From: Gnetum montanum | Taxonomy: Eukaryota; Streptophyta; Gnetopsida; Gnetales; Gnetaceae | NCBI GenBank assembly: GCA_015680685.1 | Contig: MNCI01023815.1 | Span: forward strand, 457,310 to 516,700 | Direction: 5' to 3' | DNA: 59,391 bases | Shown here: piece by piece, positions 34,842 through 45,720 of the stretch | Layout: each line of letters opens with the position of its first letter | Numbering within the stretch: position 1 is the stretch's first letter | Notes under the pieces: model-generated | What the model was told of the DNA's origin: nothing | Seen by the model: the letters and a program-made list of their open reading frames with translations, nothing else | The model's database searches: none | Position numbers and translations under genes: made by a program

Positions 34842-35154
34842 AGGCCTGGCAAACCACAATTCATCAGTTATTAATCAGTAATTAGATTAATTAAGTTGGT
34901 TAATAAATTGAGTTTCAACTTATTATTAATCATAGGTAAATAAATATAAAATAATAAAAATCATGTGTCCCAATTACACTTAACCATACAACTAGCTTCA
35001 CAAGTGTAGTTGGGAAGACAGTGATCGTCATGGTTAGATTTTACCTCCTAGTACCAACGTACTTAGGAACTTAAGGTCTATAAAATTTGACCAAATTATG
35101 TGTGAACACTTGTAATTCATATGGTTGAGCATAGGGTATACTCATCACTCATCA

Positions 35155-35267
35155 GTGTCGAACTCCAAAAATATAATCTTTTAAATAGGTTGAGAAATTG
35201 GGTTTGAAGAAAGAACAACATCTCTATAACATCATTGAGCGTATTATTTAGAATTCAACCATATTTT

Positions 35268-35311
<44 letters not shown>

Positions 35312-36481
35312 NNNNTGGATGTGTTATTCAAAAAAGAATATCTTTCAAATGTTTTTATATTAGTTTGAATGGTTCTTCTTTATATCTGATTTTTCTCCAT
35401 CAAATTTGATTTCTATCTCTTTGATTTTTCTCTAATTGATTTGATCTCTCCAAAATTCTCCTATTGGGGATTTTAAATTATTTTCAAAATTTTCAATAGA
35501 TGCCAATTTTTTGGCATCTTTTATTGATGTGAAAATTTCTATTGATTTCCAGAATCTAGATTTACAAATTGGTGAGCAAAAATTTGTGATGTTTTCTTTT
35601 AGTTATGATGATGCAACTAAGACATCTGATTTTATTCCATTTAATGATGTATATGAGTCACTTGCAGTTGATCTTATATTATAATATATGTTCATTCATA
35701 GTTTGGATTACCCACCTTATAATTGAAGTTTCAATTCATAATTTAATGATGAAATGACAAAACATGATATTTAAGTCATTCAAGCCAATTGTTATTCTCA
35801 TTTTTTTCTGGTTATTCAACTAGGTAATGTTTCAATGATGCCACATTCCCTAGATATATGATCATTTATACATAAGCATGTACTATTGATCATTCATAAG
35901 CAGAGTTTTGATTTTGATGTTCAATCCAAAGAAAATTCTAAAGTTCCATGTTTTATCAAGTTATTTAATCTTTTGTTGATTTTTAGATAGTTGAAGAGAA
36001 AATTGTTTGTCTTCTTTGTCCCATTAAGCATATGAAATCTATTTTAATACCATTTGATTTTTTTTTTGTTGAAATCAATCTTCTTAATTATAGAAATTAC
36101 TTACATTCAACTAATTACATATTATAATCTTCTTAATTATTGTAACTTTGGAAAGAAATTTTTTTAATGTTTATCCTTTTTTTATCAAGAAAAAAGATGT
36201 CAATGAAAAGGAAAAGCATTCTGAAGTTAAGTAATAAAGCCCTCCTTGGCTAAGACCATAAGAAGTCTATTAATAGAATGTGCAACAAATCGGTCATAAA
36301 TACCAAAAATGATGGAAACATGAATTATAAAGTTTACTTGTGTATATTATTGCATTTAATAAATGAAAATATTATAATATATATGATACAAGTGAATAAA
36401 TCCATGTGGCCATGGTAGAGATGATATTTTTATATATCTTATAAATGTAAAGAATAAAAAAATAATAAAAACCCACTACAA
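35155..36481. other. AT-rich spacer with an (AG)n microsatellite and a gap
   Basis: (AG)n runs from 35269 to 35311 and ends in four N (35312-35315), so its true length is unknown. 35316-36481 is AT-rich and shows no coding potential or recognisable element. It probably is old repeat decay. Confidence 0.6.
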
Positions 36482-36955
36482 TCCCTTGCATGGCTGCGTT
36501 TGTTATGCACTTGTTATTAATGTATCTTTAGCATGAGGTCACAAGTTCAATCCTCAATTATGCATACAACTAGAAATTTAACTAGTAAGTTCATTCAATG
36601 TTTAAAAAAACATGAGCATGATTGAGTTGGTTATGCACTCATTATTAAACTATCTTTGGTATGAGGTCATTTGTTCAATTCTCAATTGTACATACAATTA
36701 GTAATTTAACTAATAAGTTCATTCAATGTTAAAAAAACATGAACATGGTTGAGTTGGTAATGCATTTATTATTAAATTATCTCTAGTATGAGGTCACAAG
36801 TTTAATTCTCAATTATGCATACAACTAGCAATTTAACTAGTAAGCTCATTTTCATTCAGTGTTAGAAAAACAAAAAATATTATTATAAGCATGGTTGAGT
36901 TTATTATGCACTTATTATTAAAGTATCTCTAGTAGGAGCTCACAAGTTCAATTCT
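36482..36955 (+). repeat. Tandem array of four tRNA-derived SINE-like units
   Basis: Units start at about 36482, 36611, 36738 and 36886 (127-148 bp; the last is cut short). Each has an A-box-like TGGTTGAGTTGGTTATGCAC near its start and, about 40 bp later, a B-box-like GAGGTCACAAGTTCAATTCT matching the GTTCRANNC consensus. The spacing fits a tRNA-type RNA polymerase III promoter. An A-rich tail (TTAAAAAAAC) closes units 1 and 2. Divergence between units is around 10-15% by eye. Confidence 0.6.
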
Positions 36956-38620
36956 TCATAGCCCAACATCATTCTGTGCAAGTATGACATCCTTAGGCAA
37001 GGCAAAATCATCACAAAGCTCTACACAACTATGCTAATCTATCTAAAGGAATTAAATTAATGATAATTTCTAAATTTAACAAATAAATTCAATAATGAGA
37101 TGTCCTTGTTAAGGTTCAATAAAATAAAATTAGAAAATTTAAGGAAATTAAAATGACCTTTATTCATCATCCCAAAACTTAACTCCATGCCAACCAAATG
37201 GTTCTAGGCTGCAAAACCATGGCAGCACTCCAATAGAGTCTCATTGCATGGTGAAACGATGACTCAAAAATACAAAAGGAAATAAATTGTACACTTTCCT
37301 AAGGGAGGAGAAAAAGCTCTTACATAAAGAAAATTAAAAATTTAAAAATGATTTTGAGCTTTCTCTCTTGGGTATTTATACTTTTCATGTTGGCAATTGA
37401 AGTGATGGGGCACTACATATAAAATGCAATGCCTCACTAAATGCGATAGTGCACCACATGTAGCACCATACTAGGTGAGGTAGCACACTAAGTATACATC
37501 ACCATACTTTCAAAACAAGCCCAAACTATAGATTTAAATGCACACAAATAAATCCATGCATATGGTTTTTCAAAATAATGAGGTGGTAGCCTACTAGTAA
37601 GACACTTATTTTGGAAGCTTCAAGTCATGGGTTCAATTTTGGTGGGAAATGCTAAGGTATAAAGTTCTATTTGGACTATATATCTTTTGGTGTATACCTA
37701 TGTTACATAATTTTTGGTTCCAACACCATCCCCTAGACTAGACATGTCTTAACTTATGGTTGACGTAGAGGAGTTACAATAAGATATGACACATGACATA
37801 ACATCAACTTGCAACCTAAAGAAGAAGATCCAAGAGGTTATGGTTGTGGTGAAATATCCCTTGGCATGCCTTAGGTAAACCAAGGGTATAGTGGATATCT
37901 TTGGACTTACTCTTCTAAGATCAACACCCTCACTTCAAGAATTCTACTTTGGTTCTACATTAGTCTTTCATCCCACAATAATGCTTATCATAGTTTCTTT
38001 CTCTATTGTTTGTACTATTTATGGCACCAACTTGCTTGCATGAAATTATATTACACGAGCTTCAACCTTTTCTTAGATATTCTATGGATCAATGAGATCT
38101 GCCAACACATCATTTGACTTTACTTCTAATGGTCGTTGCTATGCATGTCCCTTACTTCATATTCAAGGAATGAGATTTGTGATCTTAAGATCTTATAGGT
38201 TAGAGAGCTTTAGTTGGGTTAGGTTTAATTGGTGGTTTAAATGGTACTTTTCTTTTAGTTGATTCCACCATAGAGGCTTGAGGTTCTTTGAGTTCCTTAG
38301 ATCATGATCTTTAGTGCATTGAATATATTTGAACCTATTTTGATGTGAAAATTGCTAAAAAAATCATGTGAGTTCCTAGAGATTTTATACATTCATCACA
38401 AAAAAATGCTAGCAATAATGATGAAAAGCATAAAACCCAAGGACAACATGTGAAACATTATCATAGCTAAGATTCCAACACATGTAGGTATGCAATCTAT
38501 GATATTAAAATACTCAAAAATCATACATGATTTTGCACCTCAAAAGTAAAACACTAGGTAAGGTAGTGCACTAGGTAAGGTAGCAAATCAAGTATGCATC
38601 ACCATATTTTTGAAACAAAT
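36956..38620. other. AT-rich spacer with a second SINE-like fragment
   Basis: 37577-37740 contains GAGGTGGTAGCCTACTAGTAAG and, 40 bp later, GGGTTCAATTTTGG, resembling A and B boxes of another tRNA-derived SINE (weak). Segments 37440-37563 and 38545-38671 are diverged copies of each other. No gene is seen. Confidence 0.4.
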
Positions 38621-38671
38621 CTAAACTATAGGTTTAAGTGCACACAAATAAATCCATGCATCCAAGCTTAT
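38621..38671 (+). repeat. 51-bp perfect direct repeat flanking element D (left copy)
   Basis: Identical to 45670-45720, which directly follows the other end of element D. It starts CTAAACTATAGG and ends CCAAGCTTAT. LTR elements normally make a 4-6-bp target duplication; 51 bp is far outside that. A more diverged relative lies at 37513-37563, so this sequence is itself locally repeated. Confidence 0.9.
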
Positions 38672-39443
38672 AGGGGAAGGTACCCCTACACTCAACCATA
38701 TGAATACGAGCGTCTCACGCACGATCTGGTCGAACTCCAAGGACTAAGTGCTTATGCGCCTTAATGGAACACTTAAGGTTAATTAATCACTGTCTTCTCA
38801 AGCTTACTTGTATTGTCACAGTTGTATGGTTAAGTAAGCTTGAGGTATATGATTTTTATATCTTTTATCTTTTTAATGTCTTATGCTAATAGGGGAAGGT
38901 GAAGAGAACTAAGTGACTAACTTTCATTAACTATTCACTAACTAAGTTCTAATTGTCCTAGCACCAGTATTCGTTCCCACTTGCCGCACACACCTTGAAC
39001 CAGTGCAACATTGTTGGGGTTACCAAATGCTACTCGTTACTTGGTTACCAACCGTTACACACGTGCTCAAAGCGATCGTATATAGTGTACTTAACTAGGA
39101 GAGTCAAGGGTTGAGAGAGATTAATTATCTAGGAAAGCATTTAAACATTTAACAATAATTAATTCCTATTTAGCTTAGTCTATATGCTGCAAGGTTTATC
39201 AGAAATTTTGTCTTTATTGCAGTACACAAATGTGTGCTCAGGTACAATTTGCTCAAATAAAGATCTGTTCACTTTAAGACTCCTATTGCGGGCACATGGA
39301 AATTATTCTAACTCTGGAATGGTAAAACTGCTATAGTTTGGCTAAGGGTCTAAGTCTAAGTGCCTAGAACAGGGAAAGTTGCCTCTTATTTATAGACATT
39401 GTGGCAAGCCGTGATATCGCGTATGCAATATCGCGGCTCATCA

Positions 39444-41397
39444 TACCCCCATGACTGAATGAAAACTCGTCCTCGAGCTCCTTACAAAATATTAGGAAGG
39501 TATGGGATTATTGACTTGAATGATACTAATGGTGAATGGGGTGACATGTGAACGGATCATCATTACAACACATGACAATATTAGTGTTCATGACAACAAG
39601 AGTGAACACTATACACATTTGACATCCAGCCTTATTTGGTAGTTGAGAGAGAAGAGAGAGAGAGAGAGAGAAAGAAGAAATCTGTTGCTGCCAATGCCAA
39701 GATTGCACCTTCCATTGTCCATCCATAACTGCGCCATCGATCTTGTTCCTTGCATAACTACTCCAGCACCAGTCCACTCCAAGTGTTCCTTCCGAATCCA
39801 ATCCATTGGTGTATGATTGCCACCTACACACACAACACAATCTTAAATTAGCAAGGGTAAATGAATCACAATGCAGTTGATACCTTGCCTCAGTGTAGGG
39901 TCCATTGGCTAAGTTGTGATATGGTTGATGCAAATTTTGGAGATATAACACTGGTGACTATCCAAGGTGTAAGGGTTAAGAGAAAATCGAAAAAATTGGA
40001 CCAGGACCCCCATGACTAAGAGCAAACCTCCGGTAGCTATAGAATGGAAAAAGACAAGGAATAAGAAAGACGGAGAAAAAGAAACAATGGCAACGCTGAT
40101 GAAATGGATGTCAGAGATGGAAATGAACAAAATAAATGTTGATTGTGGAAATGTTTAAGGGAAAGAAATTAACTGATGCACCAAATAGGAATGCCAGTGG
40201 GTCCTCCCCAAAGTAGGCTCATGCCCTTAATTTCCTGACAATCCCACATTTAAAGAGTCCATAGGCTTCGAAAATGTCATTTGGAAGCAAGAGTTAAAGT
40301 CTTAACCACAAGAATTTACCAAAAAGAAAACAATGTATCAACCAAAATATGGACTATTGATACAACCAGCAATGAGGTGGAAAATGGAGAAAGAATAATG
40401 GATAGAAGAGAATGGAATGGAGTCTCAAGAACAAGGTGGTGTACAACCCCTTGTGTATCAATGGTTAATGTGACTAAGTAGATCTCATTCCAAATCCAGC
40501 CTCAAACAATCCACATCTAGTGACTTCACATTAATACATTTGGCCAATCCATCCACTTGAAGTAACAAGAATGCTTTCGCCAAAGAGTCACCACCATTCC
40601 GACGAAACAAAAAAGGAGAAAGTAGGAAGTGAGAAGGGGCCTTAGTTAGAGGGAACATGTTTATTTAGTTCCATAACCAATGCTTGTAGCCTAGATGATT
40701 ATTTCATCTCTAAGGGGTGTGCTTTGAATTCTCACTTCTCACTTTTCACTTTTTTTTTTTTGCGTGAGAACCACACCATGCAAAGACTTATTATTATTTT
40801 TATTAGCTTAGCTTCTCGATAATGGAGCAACATCAAAATGGTAAGGAAAACTCAAGAAGAGAAACATCCAAGCCCCCAAGAGAATGGCCAGCACAAATGC
40901 ATCAAATCCCCTTGAAGTCACACCCTTTTCAGACCTTGAGTCCTTCCTTAGTTTGAGAACTGCTCAGTCACCAATTCATTGATAGTTCTATTATTACGAA
41001 AGGGACTGTACATTTCCAAGCCAAGAGAGACCATAGAAATTTATGAATGCATGGATGACGTGGACTCATTGCTTGTTATATCAAAAGAACCATATCATAG
41101 TATCAACATTATAACTCAAAGGTAAAAACAAAACATCAGCAATCAATGGAATATAGTTCATACCACCATCAGGATCACTTATTAGGTGATAAACCTAACA
41201 AAATAAACAACACACAAAGAAATGAAGAAGTATAAATGATGTTGCAAAACAAAAACAAGAGAAGTTAAAGAAATTTGTAAAACAAAAGAATGTGTAAAAA
41301 AAAAACTTAAAAACAAAAATGTGTAAAACAAAAACTTTAAAAAGGAACTAAGGGCCTCAAATGATCAGCATAGGTGGCCATCTCCCCCATGACTGAG
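39444..41397 (-). other. Non-coding internal region of element D
   Basis: It holds an AG-rich microsatellite at 39644-39678, a segment homologous to the post-integrase region of element B (40540-40790), and the polypurine tract next to the 3' LTR (39444-39460 complement). A second PPT-like CATGGGGGAGA (minus, ~41385) stands where the deleted pol begins. No ORF3. Confidence 0.55.
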
Positions 41398-42200
41398 TTA
41401 AAAGGAGAAGATTCGAAATAATGAGCGAGGTCGTCCTTTCTCTGATGTGTTATGTGCACTGACCATTCTAGATTCATGGTAAGGTTTGGTCGGTTGCACA
41501 TTGTCTAGTAATCTTTTGTCAAAGCACTTATTTGAAGTTTTTAGGAATTTCCAGCTTCCCCCTATTGATGTTTTCAGGTTAAGGGTTGGAAGTTGGCGAC
41601 ACTCTTGCCCCAGCGCATCTATGCCTTCGACGTGGGCGTAAGTGGTTTCCCCAGTTAGTTCCATGCGCGTTGGTGAGTTGCTCTCTTGATCAGCTATCAA
41701 CCACTGGGTGTCTTCTTGTTGTGTGGTTGCTACATACAGGCACTTTTGTATGTTAATTTCTTGGGCACACCTGTTGCATGTGGGCAATGTTGAACATTCC
41801 TGTAACAATCACACCCTGTATCATTGTATGTGATGCATGGAACTTTCTTCTTCTCGATCTTCCCAAAAGTGTTTTCCTTAGATATTTCCAGGGAAATATC
41901 ATGGATTCCTAGGCATGCATTTATGGTACTTAGCCATGCCCTTCCCATTATTATTAGGAAGTCCCCTTTGTCATTGTTTACTTGTATCACTAGGAAATCA
42001 ACTGGGTATGACCACCCACACACANCAGGTTCTAGGCTTTATACATCTATTGTGATATTAAGTTGACTCCGGAACCTAAGTCTAGAAGAGCTTTACATGG
42101 TTCATTCCTTGTGACTTGGAGATAGATTAAAGGGCTTCTGGGGTCAGAGAATTTCCTAGGAGGGTGGCCCTCCTTAATCCAATCAGTCATAGCATGTGTT
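41398..42200 (-). pseudogene. Retropepsin of element D
   Basis: Read downward from 42200: KEGHPPRKFSDP, then the catalytic region ALLDLGSGVNLIS near 42095-42060 and the C-terminal signature FLIIMGRAWLSTINA (~41960). A stop and one N (42025) lie between them. A 136-codon open frame (41808-41398) follows out of phase and may be the pro-pol linker. RT does not follow. Confidence 0.75.
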
Positions 42201-42715
42201 AACATAAACATGTGCGTTGAGCTCTATTTTTGGTTCGAGGGGAGCTTTGAAGCCTGATTTGATGGAGAAGCATTCAGAGGCTCAACTGCTTGTGGTTGTG
42301 AGAGCTTGGTTGGACTGTCGGTTCTGAAGAAAGGTCTTCTCTTTGTGCGGTTGTTAGAACTAGCAGTGGGTTGAAGGTTTACAGCTCTCATAGCATTGCG
42401 TTACTGTGGTTGAGTGGGGAGTTCCCCTTGCATTGCTAGAGCGGGTGGTAATGGAGCTATCGGTGTGAGAGTTGCGGATGGGTTTGGAGGATGGTATGTC
42501 TGTGGGTTGTCTCTCCCAAGAGAAGGAGTCTTATAATACTCCCAAGCTTGGTAGTGACATTATGGTGTCACATGACCAACAGAGTCATGTGGAGAGATTG
42601 GCTGCTACACATAGTAGCCATATGGATACGGTTGCCGGTAAGGGTATTGTTGCCTTGGTGGTGGCATCCCCCATGACTGTGGGTATTTCCACTGTTGGTG
42701 TTGCTCAATAGGTTG

Positions 42716-44744
42716 TCATGGAGTTCCATTTGGATAATACGTTAAAGGTTGGTGGAACTGCCTTAGGTTACCTTGGGGATAAGGTAACTGTCGGGGTGCT
42801 TGCTGTTTGTTAAGTCGTGGGTTGAGTGCATACACCCCAAATTCTTGTAGATGTGAGATTATTGGGCAACATCCCTTAGGATGGTCGTACTGGCATATCT
42901 CACATCCACCATCACTGTCCATATCTGAATCCACAACCTCTTTAGTAATAGCCATTTCACCCTTACCTTTGTTACGTGCATGGTCCATGTCCCTCTTTTT
43001 CTTTTTGTCATAGTCACTACCTCGCTCCTTAGACTTCTCTACAATTTTAAGAACGGTTTCAAATCTACTATCCAGGGAGTCCCACATTTGGTCTACCTTT
43101 GCCGACACTTCTATTGTTAATTTTTTGAGCGACAAGGTTTTCCTATTCACCATCTCTTGGAGTGGTGACTCTTCCTCCTCCTCACAAAATCTCACTCCCC
43201 TTTTTCAAAGGGAAGGATCGCAGTTGTACTCTTCTGCGCTTTCTCTCTTACGTAGCTCCCCTTCTTCCTTAGCTACTTGCTCCAGCAATCTATGAACCTG
43301 ATGGAACCTAAGCTCTGATAATCTCCCTTGGGCATACGTTCCAAGGGTTCTCCTTGTTTCATGCCTAAGTCCATCTACGAGATGGCGTAGTTGATCCTGC
43401 TGCAAGTAACCATGGCCCAGGCAACGATGTAATAGTGCATAATATCGGCCCATGGTAGCATCCAAGGGTTCATGACTTCCTTGCTTCCATCCTTGGATTT
43501 TCTTTCACAAGTTGGACACCCGAGAGTACATGTGATACTTATCATTAAACAGTTCTAGCATCATACTCCACCTTTGAATGGATTCTGATTCTAAGGACCG
43601 GTATCAACTTTCCGCTTCTTTTACTAGTATCCTTGGGAACAACTTTAGTTTTTGCCATTTGTTCTTAATGTTCTGCAAGGCACATGCATCATGAAATGCT
43701 TGTAAGTGGTTCTGAGGATTAGCGTTGTATTCCCCCCTCAAATCGTGGGATGTTATTCATGTCTAACCTCTTGATCCTGCTATCTTTTTGGTGCCTTGTG
43801 GGAATTCTTACAACCTCCGTGATATCTAACATGCTTCGGGTTACAAGTAGGGGTTCTTCATGATCATTTCATTCATAACATCTGTGATGTCTACGCGGTT
43901 CCCTACTCTCCCTTCTTCTATGCCATGATTCTCTAGAGTGCCCTCGTCCTCGTTCTTGACTCTCTCATCAAGGTTTCTCACCCTATTTGCCTTTATCCTC
44001 ACAGTTAGGCTCCTTATGACTACGTCCTGATACTGAAGGAGAGGGTGAATGTGACAATGAAGGTGAAGAAGAAGGAGAACCATCGCCATGACGATGTTTC
44101 CTACCTTCTCTTCGGTGGTCTTGGTCTCGATCATGATTACGATCAGACTGCCTGCCTTTATCATGTGTTTGTGTTCCCTCGTTGAACACTTGATGTTCAT
44201 GGGGATCAAAACCAAGATTGTGAATCGTGGAGTGGAGGTTTTGATACACCACCTCTTGACCATTGTTAGGAGGGGGAACATCGTTTTGTGGAGAACCTAT
44301 TGAAATAGGTTCACCACCCTTAATTTCGCTTAAGATGGGTGGAGCATTATGGGGTCCTCTGCCCTTCAACGATGTATAGTATCTCTCTTGTCGCAAGTCC
44401 CTTTGATGTTGCGCTTTTGTGGGATGGTAATCCCTTGTGTCATAATCGCATGCAACGTATTCCACGTATAACTGTGACATGCCTACTCGCGCGAGAGCAT
44501 GAAGAAGCATGTTGGGGACTGCTTGATCTGGAGGCAACACTATGTTACCCTCCAAGTCTCTCCAACGTAGTTGTTCATCTTGATGGAGAATAAAGGTAAA
44601 GTCGGGTACATATTCATCGTGATGAATATATACCACACGAAACTGTTGAGGAACTGGCGGATCTTGGTTACACATGTTGTGCTGCTAACTGTCTCTTGTG
44701 TTGGTCCTAGGCAGTGAGATGCTTTTGTATGAAGAAGAAGACAT
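42716..44744 (-). pseudogene. gag: gag of element D
   Basis: The ATG at 44744 (MSSSSYKSISLPRTNTRDS) is followed by a TAG about 19 codons on. The frame continues through VVYIHHDEYVPDFTFILHQD (from ~44645) and a Ser/Asp/His-rich linker to ~43985. A frameshift leads to the retrotransposon Gag part (RIKRLDMNNIPRFEGG, then GHGYLQQDQLRHLVDGLRHE, 43465-43205). The knuckle CEICQYDHPKGCC (~42905) and FGVYALNPRL follow. Gag forms the capsid that packages the element RNA. Better preserved than the copy in element B. Confidence 0.8.
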
Positions 44745-44872
44745 TTTTGTTTTATTCAGTGTGTTATTTACCATTGTCTTATTTTTCTTTTGATCAACCC
44801 TAAGGGTTCGTTCTAGCTTCCTAATGATATGGATGATTTCTTATGTTCTATGTAGCACACAAACAACTAAGT

Positions 44873-44890
44873 CCTTGGCAATGACACCAA
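44873..44890 (-). other. Primer binding site of element D
   Basis: On the minus strand the LTR end ...CTTATCA is followed by TTGGTGTCATTGCCAAGGA. It differs from the tRNA-Asp-type site TGGCGCCGTTGCCGGGGA at a few C-to-T or G-to-A positions. This fits an Athila-like primer and CpG decay. Confidence 0.6.
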
Positions 44891-45636
44891 TGATAAGTGG
44901 CGAGGTACCCCTACACTCAATCATACAAATACGAGCGTCTCACGCATGATCCGATCGAACTCCAAGGACTAAGTGCTTACGCGCCTTAATGGAACACTTA
45001 AGGTTAATTAATCATTGTCTTCTCAAGCTTACTTGTATTGTCACGGTTGCATGGTTAAGTAAGCTTGAGGTATATGATTTTTATATCTTTTATCTTTTTA
45101 ACGTCTTATGCTAATAGGGGAAGGTGAAGAGAACGAAGTGACTAACTTTTATTAACTATTCACTAACTAAGTTCTAATTGTCCTAGCACCAATATTCGTT
45201 CCCACTTACTGCACACACCCTAAACCAGTGGAACACTGCTGGGGTTACCAAACGCTGCTCGTTACTTGGTTACCAAGCATTACACACGTGCTCAAAGCAG
45301 TTGTATTGAGTGCACTTAACTAGGACTGTCAAGGGTTGAGAGAGATTAATTATCTAGGAAAGCATTTAAACATTTAACAATAATTAATTCCTATTTAGCT
45401 TACTCCATATGCTGCAAGGTTTATCAGAAAGTTTGTCTTTATTGCCGTACACAAATGTGTGCTCAGGTACAATTTGCTCGAATAAAGATCTGTTCACTTT
45501 AAGACTCCTATTGTGAGCACATGGAAATTATTCTAACTCTGGAATGGTAAAACTGCTATAGTTTGGCTAAGGGTCTAAGTCTAAGTGCCTAGAACAGGGA
45601 AAGCTGCCTCTTATTTATAGACATTGTGGTGGGCTG

Positions 45637-45658
45637 CGATATCGCGTACACGATATCG
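45637..45658. promoter_or_regulatory. Paired CGATATCG palindromes in the element D 5' LTR
   Basis: CGATATCG at 45637-45644 and 45651-45658, six bases apart, 10 bp inside the LTR terminus at the start of U3. The left LTR has TGATATCG and CAATATCG at the same places (39412 and 39426). Same arrangement as in elements A and C. Confidence 0.6.
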
Positions 45659-45720
45659 TGGCTCATCACCTAAACTATAGGTTTAAGTGCACACAAATAA
45701 ATCCATGCATCCAAGCTTAT

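Larger units (their letters stand above)
31161..34866 (-). mobile_element. Athila-like element C, minus strand, internally deleted, nested in element B
   Basis: Left LTR 31161-32024 (TGATGAGTGACTAG...ATTCATCA); right LTR remnant ~34097-34866, which matches the left one from the GACGAACTAGTTGTGG block (31240) onward and lacks about 75 bp at its inner end. The PPT complement TACCCCCAC lies at 32025-32033. Gag, protease, RT, integrase and the PBS are all gone; only part of ORF3 remains. It belongs to the same subfamily as element A (LTR segment near 17345 matches 31740-31780 on the other strand). Confidence 0.8.
17937..35154 (+). mobile_element. Athila-like Ty3/Gypsy element B, whole extent with nested insertions
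   Basis: Order: 5' LTR (17937-18708, lacking its first ~140 bp), PBS, gag, RT, RNase H, integrase, long untranslated region, ORF3, polypurine tract, 3' LTR (30552-31160 plus 34867-35154). Two later insertions interrupt it: a 2,722-bp solo LTR inside RT and element C inside the 3' LTR. LTR homology is clear, for example CATGTCTTATCATAGTTGTAG in both (near 17999 and 30747). Athila-like assignment rests on the RT motif context, the tRNA-Asp-like PBS and an extra ORF in the env position. Heavily mutated and inactive. Confidence 0.82.
38672..45668 (-). mobile_element. Athila-like element D, minus strand: gag and protease only
   Basis: Right (5') LTR 44891-45668 and left (3') LTR ~38672-39443. The first ~250 aligned bases differ at about 5%, nearly all transitions. 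The outermost ~13 bp of the left LTR (TGATAAGTGGCGA in the right one) are replaced by other sequence. PBS at 44873-44890 (minus), gag, protease, then a non-coding region and a PPT complement TACCCCCATGAC at 39444. RT, RNase H, integrase and ORF3 are absent. Its 40540-40790 matches the post-integrase region of element B, so D arose by internal deletion of the same family. Non-autonomous elements retaining Gag are known in plants (TR-GAG type). Confidence 0.82.

Noticed and set aside
36482-36955. Functional tRNA genes
   Set aside because: A and B boxes are present in weak form, but the cloverleaf stems do not form by eye and units are tandem with A-rich tails; SINE-like instead.
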